Shown piece after piece: positions 25,748 through 34,690 of a DNA stretch of 64,000 nt. This stretch comes from an uncultured Muribaculaceae bacterium. Its GTDB lineage: Bacteria; Bacteroidota; Bacteroidia; Bacteroidales; Muribaculaceae. Below the pieces are notes generated by a model that saw only the letters and a program-made list of their open reading frames with translations, was not told the origin of the DNA and did not search any database. Both the position numbers and the translations under genes were made by a program. Positions within the stretch are counted from its first letter, which is position 1. Every line of letters starts with the position of its first letter. The stretch spans positions 62,001-126,000 of the forward strand of contig CAJTPZ010000001.1 of the NCBI GenBank assembly GCA_910578395.1, given 5' to 3'.

Positions 25748-27241
25748 ATGAAAATGATGAATAAATATATTATAGCTCTCCTGTCGCTATTTGTCATGAT
25801 TGCAACATCGTGCCGTGACGAATCGTGGCACCATGACGGACCTGGCGAAAAATACGGCACACTCTCAACAAAATCAATAGCCCTGAAGATCTCCGGAGAA
25901 GAAAATGAAATAGGTCGCTCCGATGACAACGGAGAGCACGACCTCTCGGAATTTATCGTTGAAATTCTTGACGGCAGCACCGTCATCGAGCGCTATTCCT
26001 ATAAAGATCTTCCGGAAGCCATATCTCTTCCTGTCGGGCCATACTCGGTAAAAGTGCGCAACACCGATGTGAAAGAGGCTGCATGGGAAGATCCATATTA
26101 CACCGGTGCTCAAGAGTTTGTAATCAAAGAAAATCTTGTCACAGAAGTAGAGACCGTTGTGTGCAAACTGTCGAATATAAAGGTCTCTATCAAGGTTTCC
26201 GACGACCTTCGGCAACTCATGTCGGATGACTGCAAGCTGACAGTACTTGCCAACAACGTAGGCGAGCTTGTGTACGGTCTTAAAGAAATAGACAATGCCA
26301 CAGCAGGATATTTTGAATATACCACTGCCAGCAACACACTGATAGCGACTCTTACAGGAACTGTCGACGGAAAACCGCTATCACTCCAGACTATCTACAC
26401 CGATCTTGCACCGGGACAACACCGCATCATATACTATTCGATCAAAACCGTTGAGGGAGAAGACCCTGAGAATCCGGGAAGGCCGATAGAGCCGACCGAT
26501 CCTGATGATCCGGACAACCCTAATAAGCCGGAGGAACCTACCGACCCGGAACAGCCGTCCAACGGAAAAATTGAGATCTCCAATGGCTATGGACTTGATG
26601 TGACAGTGAAGATCATCGATCTTAACATGAAATATCCTGGCGAATACTATGAGACTATCGATGGTATCATCCGTCCGGGCGACGATGATCCAGACTATAC
26701 CCCTCCGACAACTGAGCCTGAGGATCCTAAAAAGCCGCCGGTAGACATGACCGATGATGCAGAAAAGCCGACCGAACCGGTTGATCCGGAAGAACCTGAC
26801 AAACCCGATCCAAAACCTGAGGAGCCCGGCAAACCTGTCGAACCGGTCTCACAGATCGACTTCACAAGCGAGACACTGTCTTTTGACAAGCCCAACTCCA
26901 CCGACATAGCTCCGGCAATTGTAGTGATCTCGTCAAAGCTCGGCCTGACCAACCTTCATGTAAAAATCGAGTCGGACAACGAAAACTTCATTCTTTCAGC
27001 CGGCGAACTGCTGCCCCTCGACTTTGACCTTGCCCACCCACGCGACGACAAGGAGAAAAATGACTTCTCAAGCCTTGGTTTCCCCGTGGAGAATGAAGTC
27101 ATTGGCGCTAAAAATCTCGATTTCGACATTACAGCATTTGTACCGTTGCTTGCCGCATTCCCAGGCAACCACACGTTTACCCTTACGGTAACCGACGAGA
27201 AAGGCTACACGGTCTCAAAGATTCTAACCATCGAAAGCTGA
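25748..27241 (+). CDS. DUF4493 lipoprotein 2 with Pro/Glu/Asp-rich linkers
   Basis: A 497-residue protein with a lipoprotein signal (LLSLFVMIATSC), an N-terminal DUF4493 domain (about 35-235: FIVEILDGSTVIERYSYKDLP, then LPVGPYSVKVRN) and two low-complexity linkers rich in P, E and D (about 240-275 and 305-370; for example EPDKPDPKPEEPGKP). The C-terminal module (about 375-497) resembles the middle module of its two neighbours (ITAFVPLLAAFPGNHTF, TVTDEKGYTVSKI). It lacks the PCMD domain the other two carry. It starts 94 bases after gene 1 with no terminator visible and is 21 bases before gene 3. Confidence 0.82.
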   Translation: MKMMNKYIIALLSLFVMIATSCRDESWHHDGPGEKYGTLSTKSIALKISGEENEIGRSDDNGEHDLSEFIVEILDGSTVIERYSYKDLPEAISLPVGPYSVKVRNTDVKEAAWEDPYYTGAQEFVIKENLVTEVETVVCKLSNIKVSIKVSDDLRQLMSDDCKLTVLANNVGELVYGLKEIDNATAGYFEYTTASNTLIATLTGTVDGKPLSLQTIYTDLAPGQHRIIYYSIKTVEGEDPENPGRPIEPTDPDDPDNPNKPEEPTDPEQPSNGKIEISNGYGLDVTVKIIDLNMKYPGEYYETIDGIIRPGDDDPDYTPPTTEPEDPKKPPVDMTDDAEKPTEPVDPEEPDKPDPKPEEPGKPVEPVSQIDFTSETLSFDKPNSTDIAPAIVVISSKLGLTNLHVKIESDNENFILSAGELLPLDFDLAHPRDDKEKNDFSSLGFPVENEVIGAKNLDFDITAFVPLLAAFPGNHTFTLTVTDEKGYTVSKILTIES

Positions 27242-27262
27242 TAAGGCCCATACTTGCCTATT

Positions 27263-29569
27263 ATGATAACGAGAAAGATAATCCTGCCTCTTGTAGCACT
27301 TGCAATGACAGGGATCACATCCTGCACCGATGACACATACAAAGATTATGGTGAAGGTGCAGGCACGATTTCCATCATCCCCGAAGTCAGCTCTTTGGTT
27401 CCGGTCACACCAATCAGCCGTGCCGATGAGGCGCCAAGTGATGCCGACTATCTGCTGCAGAAGCTTAATATTGTAATTTCCACTGCAAGGGGAAACGCAA
27501 TAAGATACTGGAATAGCGCTTCTGGCATTCCGTGGAACAATGGAGCAGGCTCGTCGATCGATTTCACCCTCAATTCAGGAACCTACACTATTGAGGGCTG
27601 GACGGGTGACAGTATAGCAGCATCGTGGACCCGAAAATATTTCAAGGGAAAAGAAGTAGTGTCGCTGAAACCCGATGAGCACACAGCCGTTCAACTCACA
27701 TGCAAGATTGTCAACACAGCTGTCGATGTAAAATACTCCGACCAGATAGATGATGTGCTCTCGCATTATACACTTGTTGTATCGACCGCAGCAACATCCC
27801 TCAACTACGAGGGACGTGAGGAACGGACAGGATACTTCATGCTCCCTACCAAAAGCCATGACATGACATGGGTGTTCAACGGCATACGCAAGGACGGCAC
27901 GGCGATACACATGCACGGCACAATTGAAGACGCAAAAGCCTCTACCAAATATCGTTTCCTGATCAATTATGAAGATCCGGGCATAAATTACGGAGGTGGA
28001 GCAATCACCATAGATGTCGATGAAAGCACGCTCGACGTAGAAGAGCATGTGAGATTGCGCATGCGCCCTGTAATAACACGCTACATAGAGCAGCCCGACA
28101 CTCAGGAACCCACACACTTTGAAATAGGAGAAGCAAATCCGCTGCCAGGCATTAAAAACAAAATAGGCGATATATGTCTAATGGCAAGATCCTCCGGAAA
28201 AATAACCGGTGTAAGACTTCAGATGGACGGATTACCGGAAAGCGTGCCTACAGACATCATTATGTATGGAAAAGACGCAGATCCAGATGCAGTCTCGGCT
28301 CTTGGCATATCCGGATCACTGAACGACAATCCGATACGACGTATCACAAATTTTCCGATAACCATATCATCAAAACTTATCGATGCGCTTGATGATGGTG
28401 AATTCCGTTTCACCGTTTCGGTTACCGATGAAAATTACGGACTGAATGATGCCGAAACTGATCGAAACACAAAGGAACGCACAGAAACATTCATACTCAA
28501 CATCACTTCGGAAGGTGCGATTGCCGTCAAACCAAATGAAGAGGAAAAGCATGAATTGGCCCGTCTCCACTACGACGAGATACTTCTTGTCGGTCAGGTT
28601 GTAAACGACGAGACTGATAAAGTAGGATTTTACGTGCGTGAACAGGGGTCAGGCACACCTTGGGACCAGGCGGAATACATTGATGTGGATGCCTCGGAAC
28701 TCCAAAGCCGCGCCATAGCCAACGGAACGCGATTTAAGGCAGTTGTGGGAGGACGCACAATCGGTAAAACCTATGAATACGTCACAAGCTATAACCAAAA
28801 GCCCGGTGTAACTGTAGCGACAGTGACACAACGTTCGCCTATGACATGGACACTGCCTAACGCCGGCTTTGAAGACTGGCAACTGTCAACGCCCTACCTC
28901 ATATATGGATCCGGCCAGGAAATGTTCTGGGACAGCGGAAATCACGGATCTTCTACAATGAAGAAAAACGTTACAGTACCTGAATCAAACATAAAACATT
29001 CTGGCAACTACTCGATCAAACTTGAATCACAGTTTGTCGGAATCGGGTCATTAGGAAAATTCGCCGCAGGCAATGTGTTCATCGGAGAATATCTTGACAC
29101 AAAAGGAACCAATGGGGTGCTTGGATGGGGACGTCCGTTTAAAGACACACCAAAACAGATCAAAGGATATGTGAAATATACCCCCGGAATTGTCAAATAC
29201 ACCAACAGTGGAGCGCCTGACATCATAGAAGGACAACCGGACAAGGGCATAATCTATGTGGCGCTTCTTGATGACGACATGGTGACACAAGGCGATAAGA
29301 ATTATCCGGGATATCCTGTGGTTGTCAGAACCGAAGATGCCCATTTATTCGACAAGAACGCCAGAAACGTAATAGCCTACGGCGAACTTATATTTGACAA
29401 GGCCACCGAAGGCACGGGACTTATTGAGTTTACTATAGATCTGGACTACTACCGTCGTGGAGAAACCCCAAGCTACATCATATTTACAGCATCGGCTTCG
29501 AAAGGAGGAGACTTTTTCGCAGGTGGTCCTTCTATAATGTGGCTTGACGACATCCAGCTTATATACTGA
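27263..29569 (+). CDS. DUF4493-PCMD lipoprotein 3
   Basis: A 768-residue lipoprotein (LVALAMTGITSC lipobox). DUF4493 lies at about 45-260 (LLQKLNIVISTARGNAIRYW, GTYTIEGWTGDS), the shared middle module at about 290-430 (ISSKLIDALDDGEFRFTVSVTDE), a short Fn3-like segment at about 435-530, then PCMD at about 535-768 (LPNAGFEDWQLSTPYL, IKHSGNYSIKLESQF, ending SIMWLDDIQLIY). I use the ATG at 27263; a TTG nine bases earlier is also in frame. Its architecture is the same as gene 1, which suggests duplication within the cluster. Confidence 0.83.
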   Translation: MITRKIILPLVALAMTGITSCTDDTYKDYGEGAGTISIIPEVSSLVPVTPISRADEAPSDADYLLQKLNIVISTARGNAIRYWNSASGIPWNNGAGSSIDFTLNSGTYTIEGWTGDSIAASWTRKYFKGKEVVSLKPDEHTAVQLTCKIVNTAVDVKYSDQIDDVLSHYTLVVSTAATSLNYEGREERTGYFMLPTKSHDMTWVFNGIRKDGTAIHMHGTIEDAKASTKYRFLINYEDPGINYGGGAITIDVDESTLDVEEHVRLRMRPVITRYIEQPDTQEPTHFEIGEANPLPGIKNKIGDICLMARSSGKITGVRLQMDGLPESVPTDIIMYGKDADPDAVSALGISGSLNDNPIRRITNFPITISSKLIDALDDGEFRFTVSVTDENYGLNDAETDRNTKERTETFILNITSEGAIAVKPNEEEKHELARLHYDEILLVGQVVNDETDKVGFYVREQGSGTPWDQAEYIDVDASELQSRAIANGTRFKAVVGGRTIGKTYEYVTSYNQKPGVTVATVTQRSPMTWTLPNAGFEDWQLSTPYLIYGSGQEMFWDSGNHGSSTMKKNVTVPESNIKHSGNYSIKLESQFVGIGSLGKFAAGNVFIGEYLDTKGTNGVLGWGRPFKDTPKQIKGYVKYTPGIVKYTNSGAPDIIEGQPDKGIIYVALLDDDMVTQGDKNYPGYPVVVRTEDAHLFDKNARNVIAYGELIFDKATEGTGLIEFTIDLDYYRRGETPSYIIFTASASKGGDFFAGGPSIMWLDDIQLIY

Positions 29570-29601
29570 CAACACGCAAATCATATTCCGCGCAATAATC
29601 T

Positions 29602-29634
29602 GGACGCACTGATCGTGCGTCCCGATGTATTTTA
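29602..29634 (+). terminator. Weak terminator after the DUF4493 cluster
   Basis: GGACGCAC (29602-29609) pairs with GTGCGTCC (29615-29622) across TGATC, followed by CGATGTATTTTATT. The T run is interrupted. It lies between convergent genes. Confidence 0.45.
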
Positions 29635-29682
29635 TTCACGTCAATTTTTGCAGATGACAGTTCCTATAATTAATTTCTTGAT

Positions 29683-32079
29683 TCAGAACTGGACACGCGC
29701 TGCAATGCGTACTCCTCGAATGGAATGTCTGTGGCGATAATTGAGACGCCACACATAATCAACCCTGAATAACCGCAATATATTATCAAGCCCGACGCTC
29801 GCCTCAAAATAAGGGCAAGACATTTTCCGCACCTCCACCCTATCGGGAAAACGGAAAAGCGACTCATTAAACTCAGGGTTATTTCTACCGGACAGTGTTC
29901 CCCACCACCCTTTTATACCTATGACCTCACGGAGCCGCAGCCGGTTGATGAGCGGTATGCGGTTAAGCAATGCTCCGTTGGCCCGATAATAAAAATCTAT
30001 CTGACCATAGGTGTCACCAACGAACTCCATTGGATTGACAAGCGCGAATGTTTCCGGCTGAATGACATACGACAGATTTGCCGATGGCATGGCAAGTTCA
30101 GGATAAGGCACGGTATTCCAGATGTGTCCTCCTTTGGCAAGAAGATCTATAAAGCCGAAAGCCGATAACCAAAAACGCTTACGCACTCCAAACTCAGTGC
30201 TGTTAAGCATCCGGTTTACACCCCACATACGCGACACACCGCTACGTTGGGTGAGAAACATCTCAAAATTATCGAGGTTTATAGGAATGCGATGACGCCG
30301 CGATTCATAAAATTTTTCTCCAGGCGCCCATCGCACAGTCGCTTCGACAGCACCAAGCCAATAATGCGAGGCAGTGCGTCCGGCCCCATCTACAAACCCG
30401 ATATAAGGAGAACTCTCTTTCCTTGCCAGTGAGCCACTGACCTCAAATGAAAGGTGATCGCGGCGCTCAAAAGTAAATTTTGCAGAGCCTCTGCGCTCAT
30501 AAAGTATCATACAGTTCGGAGCGCGGCTGAATGACATAAACATATTATCGTCCTCTGTATATAGGAGTGTACGGCTTATATAACTCACATCATCGAGATA
30601 TTCCAGCCTCAGCGATTTGACAGGAAACTCTGTAGCAAACTTGGTTTTGTCGATCAATGAATACTCTATCCATCCATTGTATTTCATGCGACGGTCTTTA
30701 GTGCCATAAGCCACATAACCGCCGGCAAACCATCTTTTGCTGAACGCCGGCATCGTCATGCCTCCCACTTTCAGACGCATCCCCTCAAGATCATTGTAAG
30801 AGAAAAACGTGTAGACCGGTCCAAAGTCAAACTTCGACGCTCCGGCACGCGACGACGTAGCGACATAACCTGACGAAAGAATCCTCAATGCCTTCTCTCC
30901 ATACTTATAAAGCGGAACAGCGCGCAATCGTGCCATAAGCTGCGAAACATGCATTTCCGCACTTTCCATCTCCGGCTCTCTGAACTGCGCCCAATAAACA
31001 GAATCTCCTGCTATTTTATCAGCTTCCGGCAAAGTAATGGTCTCACCCTCGGCATCGGCCATTATATCACGAAACTCCTGTAACGGCTCATCAAAACTGT
31101 GATCGCTGAAACGTGTGAGCCTACGCGCATAAATTCCCGGAAGCGACGGTATAAGCTTCAGCTCGGCCCTGAAATCGTCGAGAGTTTTCAGTCTTGATCC
31201 GTCGGGAGCACGGTCAAACTCCAGTTCGACATCAAACCGTTCTACAAAATTCAGGTTTATGTTGGCCGGAACACCCATCCTGACTTTTCGGACAAACATA
31301 GTGGAGTCACCCTCTGCGACATATAAACGCCCATGAAACCCAAATGTAGTGTTCACCATAGGCGTAAAACCAAGTTCTATCCATTGCTCCGACCCATCTG
31401 GCGAATCAATTGTATCAGTAAGATAAAACCTATAGAAATCAGGTGCTAGCTTACCTACAGGACTTACAAACCGGTTCTGAAACAACGTGATATCATTCTG
31501 AAAAATATCTATATCACGCATCACATCCTCAAGATACATCTCAGTGCCCGCCTGATCGACAAACTCATCGATACCACGACGATATACAGCATCTACAATT
31601 TCACGACGCCGGCCTTCTTCATAAAACACTCTTGAAGACTTCTCCTTCACCGATACAGGAAGCATTACCGTATCGGACAACGGGGAGGCAACAACATGCT
31701 CTTTGAGGAATTTCCACCTACTTCCTTCCCCGGCAAATCCAACTGTGTCAAACGGGCATATAGCAAGCGAGACACGGCCATAACGCCTATAGCCATAATA
31801 CCGGTTTCTAAGCGGATCACTGTCTCCTGAGTGCCGGCGGAGGCGATTTACAAAATCCACTGCCGGATTATTTTTCTTGCTATATTTCTCCCGTTTCGGC
31901 TTTATTACAATTTCATCAAGCTCCACTCCATTACTCAGAGTATCGCAATTGTCCTGAGCATAAACGCCGCATGTGCAGGCGGCACACAAAAGCAAAAACA
32001 AGCCCTGCCGGACCAGCATCAGCAATATGCGATGCAGCCCGACAGGGACAGATATATTATTGGATATATTTAATTTCAC
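29683..32079 (-). CDS. DUF5686-family outer-membrane protein
   Basis: A 798-residue protein with a signal peptide ending near CAACTCGVYA, then a short N-terminal region with DEIVIKPKREKYSKKNNPAVDFVNRL, a soluble middle part (about 60-380), and a long C-terminal beta-barrel-like region of alternating hydrophobic/polar strands ending in RIAARVQF with a terminal Phe, typical of outer-membrane proteins. Family DUF5686 is Bacteroidetes-specific and its role is unknown. It lacks the usual N-terminal carboxypeptidase-regulatory-like domain of longer members. The ATG overlaps the GH109 gene stop by 4 bases, supporting this start. Confidence 0.82.
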   Translation of the reverse strand: MKLNISNNISVPVGLHRILLMLVRQGLFLLLCAACTCGVYAQDNCDTLSNGVELDEIVIKPKREKYSKKNNPAVDFVNRLRRHSGDSDPLRNRYYGYRRYGRVSLAICPFDTVGFAGEGSRWKFLKEHVVASPLSDTVMLPVSVKEKSSRVFYEEGRRREIVDAVYRRGIDEFVDQAGTEMYLEDVMRDIDIFQNDITLFQNRFVSPVGKLAPDFYRFYLTDTIDSPDGSEQWIELGFTPMVNTTFGFHGRLYVAEGDSTMFVRKVRMGVPANINLNFVERFDVELEFDRAPDGSRLKTLDDFRAELKLIPSLPGIYARRLTRFSDHSFDEPLQEFRDIMADAEGETITLPEADKIAGDSVYWAQFREPEMESAEMHVSQLMARLRAVPLYKYGEKALRILSSGYVATSSRAGASKFDFGPVYTFFSYNDLEGMRLKVGGMTMPAFSKRWFAGGYVAYGTKDRRMKYNGWIEYSLIDKTKFATEFPVKSLRLEYLDDVSYISRTLLYTEDDNMFMSFSRAPNCMILYERRGSAKFTFERRDHLSFEVSGSLARKESSPYIGFVDGAGRTASHYWLGAVEATVRWAPGEKFYESRRHRIPINLDNFEMFLTQRSGVSRMWGVNRMLNSTEFGVRKRFWLSAFGFIDLLAKGGHIWNTVPYPELAMPSANLSYVIQPETFALVNPMEFVGDTYGQIDFYYRANGALLNRIPLINRLRLREVIGIKGWWGTLSGRNNPEFNESLFRFPDRVEVRKMSCPYFEASVGLDNILRLFRVDYVWRLNYRHRHSIRGVRIAARVQF

Positions 32080-33476
32080 TCAGCCTTGTCAGCGTAAGCG
32101 TGACGATAGCCTTTAACCTTGTTTGAGGCACCACGGGTGAAATCAGGCACCTCTACTGGAGCTGATCCATTCTCAATGGAGAGCTCGCCAAGAGGAGCAA
32201 GACAGCACCATTCAGCCATGTCGTAAACGTCGATATCGAGAGGCAGGCCGTGATTCAGACAGTAAATAAGACGGTAGTCCATCACGAAGTCCATGCCGCC
32301 GTGGCCACCGACCTGTTTGGCCTTTTCACCGATCTCCTTAAGTATCGGATGTTTGTACTTCTCCATCAGAGCCTGATACTGCTCTTCGGGAAGGAACGAG
32401 TGACTCGACAGATTCTCATGGTCGGGCACCTCCGAAGCGATAACTTCGGTATCAAGCACAATACCGCTCTTCATGTATTTATTGGCAAACCCCTTTGTTC
32501 CGGTGATCTGGTACATGCGCGAGTAGGGACGAGGAGTCACTACATTGTGCTGAATGTTGAGAGTCTTGCCGTTGGCAGTCTTGAGGATGGTCATGGTGTG
32601 GTCGCCATTCTTCCAAGGTTCAGGACGCTTGCCGGTTGTCTTCTCGACAAAATCAGGGCCACTTACCGATTTGGTGTCCATAGCCACAAGAGTAGTAAGC
32701 ATGTCGCCGCGATGAAGATCGAGAAGCTGCGCTGCCGGACCGACACCATGAGTGGCATAGATGTCTCCTGCGTGTTCTTCGTTGAACTTCATGCGCCAGT
32801 TATCCCAATAGTAGGGCCAATATTCCGCAAGATTATGGATATAACTGCCTTCGGCGTGCAGAACCTCACCGAAAAGCCCCTGCTGGGCCATATTGAGGGC
32901 AGTAAGTTCAAAATCGTCGTAGCAGCAGTTCTCGAGCATCATCATGTGCTTGCGGGTACGCTCCGAGGTATTGATGAGAGCCCATATATCCTCCATCGAG
33001 TGAGCGGCCGGAACCTCACATGCAACATGCTTGCCGTTTTCCATCGCTGCCAACGACACAGGCACATGATGTTTCCAGTCGGTAACCACATATATAAGAT
33101 CAATATCAGGATCTTTTACCATCTCGATATATGCAGTGTCGGATCCCCAGAATTCCTTGGCCGGCGCAGCACCGTTTTTCGCCAGTATAGCCTGAGACTT
33201 CGCCACACGCGACGAATCAATGTCACAAAGGGCTACGACTTTGGCTGTAGGAATATTTGCCATACGCTCTACGGCCCCAGGACCACGCATACCGAGACCC
33301 ACAATGCCGACTCTTACCGTGTCGATAGGCTCAGCGGCGAATGCGACCATATCTTCCTGGCCGGCAGGACGCTCAGGAACATCGGTCTTTATCACCAGAG
33401 ACTGCTCCTGAGGAGCTCCCGCACAACTTGCAAGCAAAGCCAATGCCATTGCAGGGAGTAATGAAGCTTTAAACAT
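32076..33476 (-). CDS. GH109-like Gfo/Idh/MocA lipoprotein (alpha-N-acetylgalactosaminidase type)
   Basis: A 466-residue lipoprotein (ALALLASCAG lipobox) with an NAD-binding Rossmann fold (VGIVGLGMRGPGAVERM, VVALCDIDSS). GH109 enzymes use bound NAD to cleave alpha-linked GalNAc by oxidation, elimination and reduction. In the usual sugar-dehydrogenase EKP motif the Lys is replaced here: CEVPAAHSMED, as in GH109, with MMMLENCCYDDFEL following. So a role in removing terminal alpha-GalNAc from host or mucin glycans is likely. The gene diverges from a sugar kinase gene and is coupled to the DUF5686 gene downstream. Confidence 0.87.
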   Translation of the reverse strand: MFKASLLPAMALALLASCAGAPQEQSLVIKTDVPERPAGQEDMVAFAAEPIDTVRVGIVGLGMRGPGAVERMANIPTAKVVALCDIDSSRVAKSQAILAKNGAAPAKEFWGSDTAYIEMVKDPDIDLIYVVTDWKHHVPVSLAAMENGKHVACEVPAAHSMEDIWALINTSERTRKHMMMLENCCYDDFELTALNMAQQGLFGEVLHAEGSYIHNLAEYWPYYWDNWRMKFNEEHAGDIYATHGVGPAAQLLDLHRGDMLTTLVAMDTKSVSGPDFVEKTTGKRPEPWKNGDHTMTILKTANGKTLNIQHNVVTPRPYSRMYQITGTKGFANKYMKSGIVLDTEVIASEVPDHENLSSHSFLPEEQYQALMEKYKHPILKEIGEKAKQVGGHGGMDFVMDYRLIYCLNHGLPLDIDVYDMAEWCCLAPLGELSIENGSAPVEVPDFTRGASNKVKGYRHAYADKAE

Positions 33477-33542
33477 TTCTTTGTATATTAGCGGTTTATA
33501 ATTTTATGGTTTTATTGATCAGATTGACAACCAATATTTTTT

Positions 33543-33550
33543 CAAATATA
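33543..33550 (-). promoter_or_regulatory. -7 box of the GH109-DUF5686 operon
   Basis: On the minus strand TATATTTG, 66 bases before the GH109 start. A TTG (33575-33577) lies 24 bases upstream of it, slightly far for a -33 element. It lies 12 bases from the oppositely oriented box of the kinase gene. Confidence 0.5.
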
Positions 33551-33562
33551 GTGCAATTTCTA

Positions 33563-33570
33563 TAAATTTG
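33563..33570 (+). promoter_or_regulatory. -7 box of the kinase-prfA-pyrF operon
   Basis: TAAATTTG matches TAnnTTTG and ends only 8 bases before the kinase ATG at 33579, so a transcript from it would have almost no leader. No good -33 element is seen. Confidence 0.45.
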
Positions 33571-33578
33571 TAGTCAAC

Positions 33579-34673
33579 ATGAAAAAATTATTGTCTATAG
33601 TCAGGGAATTCCTCCCGTCGTTGCCCGACGCGCAGGTGCGTCCGCTCGGCAACGGTCTTATCAACACCACCTATGCAGTGGCAGTCGACGGAGAGCCAAA
33701 ATATGTGCTCCAGAGTATTAACACAGCCATCTTTCCGGATGTAGACGGACTGCAGAATAATATTCAGGCAGTCACATCACATCTAAGAGACAAACTTGAA
33801 AAAGCGGGAGAAACCGACATAGACCGTAAAGTACTGCACTTCCTGCCTCTTGGCGGGGAAAACGGAAACAAGACCTATTACACCGATACTGAAGATGGAA
33901 AGGTGTGGCGTCTAATGCGCTTTATACCCAGCTCAAAGACTCTGTCGGAAGTCACTCCTGAAACAGCAAGACAGGCAGGCAAAGCTTTCGGACGCTTTCA
34001 GAGCGATCTTGCCGACAATACCACACAGCTTGTCGAAATTATCCCCGGATTCCATGACATGGAGTTCCGTCTTCGCCAGCTCAAAGACGCTGTAAAAGCC
34101 GACCCACAAGGGCGTGTCGAAGGTGTTGCCGACATACTTTCGGAAATAGACCGATATGCCGATACAATGACCGAAGCCGACAGGTTGCGCCGTGAAGGAA
34201 AAATGCCTACACGCATCTGCCACTGCGACACCAAAGTCAACAATATGCTTTATGATGCCGTAACAGGAGATGTTCTCTGTGTCATCGACCTCGACACGGT
34301 AATGCCTTCCATGGTGTTTTCTGACTATGGAGACTTCCTGCGCACCGCAGCCTGCTCTACACCTGAGGATGAGCCGGAAGTAGACAAGATCAGCTTCCGC
34401 AACGACATCTTTGAGGCATTCACTCAGGGTTATCTCAGCTCGGCCAACTCATTCCTGACCAAAGAGGAGAAAGACTGGCTGCCGTTTGCCGTAGCACTTT
34501 TCCCTTACATGCAGGCCGTGCGTTTCCTCACCGACTGGATAAACGGCGACACTTACTACAAAATCGCATATCCGACACATAATCTGGTGCGCACAAAAGC
34601 CCAGATGCGACTTTTTGAGAAAGTCATGGAACAGATGCCGGAGCTAAAAAAATATGTCGCGTCACTCTGCTGA
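33579..34673 (+). CDS. Aminoglycoside phosphotransferase-fold sugar kinase (NahK-like)
   Basis: A 364-residue kinase of the APH fold, similar to N-acetylhexosamine 1-kinases. Motifs are PLGNGLINTTYAV (nucleotide loop), the catalytic ICHCDTKVNNMLYD (HxDxxxxN) and CVIDLDTVMPSMVFSDYGD (metal-binding DxD-type). No signal peptide, so cytosolic. The divergent neighbour is a GH109-type alpha-GalNAc-releasing enzyme, which supports phosphorylation of GalNAc or GlcNAc, but homoserine-kinase-like or other sugar substrates are not excluded. prfA follows after 17 bases. Confidence 0.8.
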   Translation: MKKLLSIVREFLPSLPDAQVRPLGNGLINTTYAVAVDGEPKYVLQSINTAIFPDVDGLQNNIQAVTSHLRDKLEKAGETDIDRKVLHFLPLGGENGNKTYYTDTEDGKVWRLMRFIPSSKTLSEVTPETARQAGKAFGRFQSDLADNTTQLVEIIPGFHDMEFRLRQLKDAVKADPQGRVEGVADILSEIDRYADTMTEADRLRREGKMPTRICHCDTKVNNMLYDAVTGDVLCVIDLDTVMPSMVFSDYGDFLRTAACSTPEDEPEVDKISFRNDIFEAFTQGYLSSANSFLTKEEKDWLPFAVALFPYMQAVRFLTDWINGDTYYKIAYPTHNLVRTKAQMRLFEKVMEQMPELKKYVASLC

Positions 34674-34690
34674 GAGACACCATAACAATA

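Noticed and set aside
26460..26840. Pro/Glu/Asp-rich repeats considered as a tandem DNA repeat or CRISPR-like array
   Set aside because: The repetition is at the protein level (PxxP-type linkers) with varied codons; no regular repeat-spacer structure exists here or elsewhere in the window.
32250..33461. Long open frame (403 codons) on the plus strand opposite the GH109 gene
   Set aside because: It is an antisense shadow: rich in His, Arg and Cys without any domain pattern, while the minus-strand gene has clear family motifs and a signal peptide.
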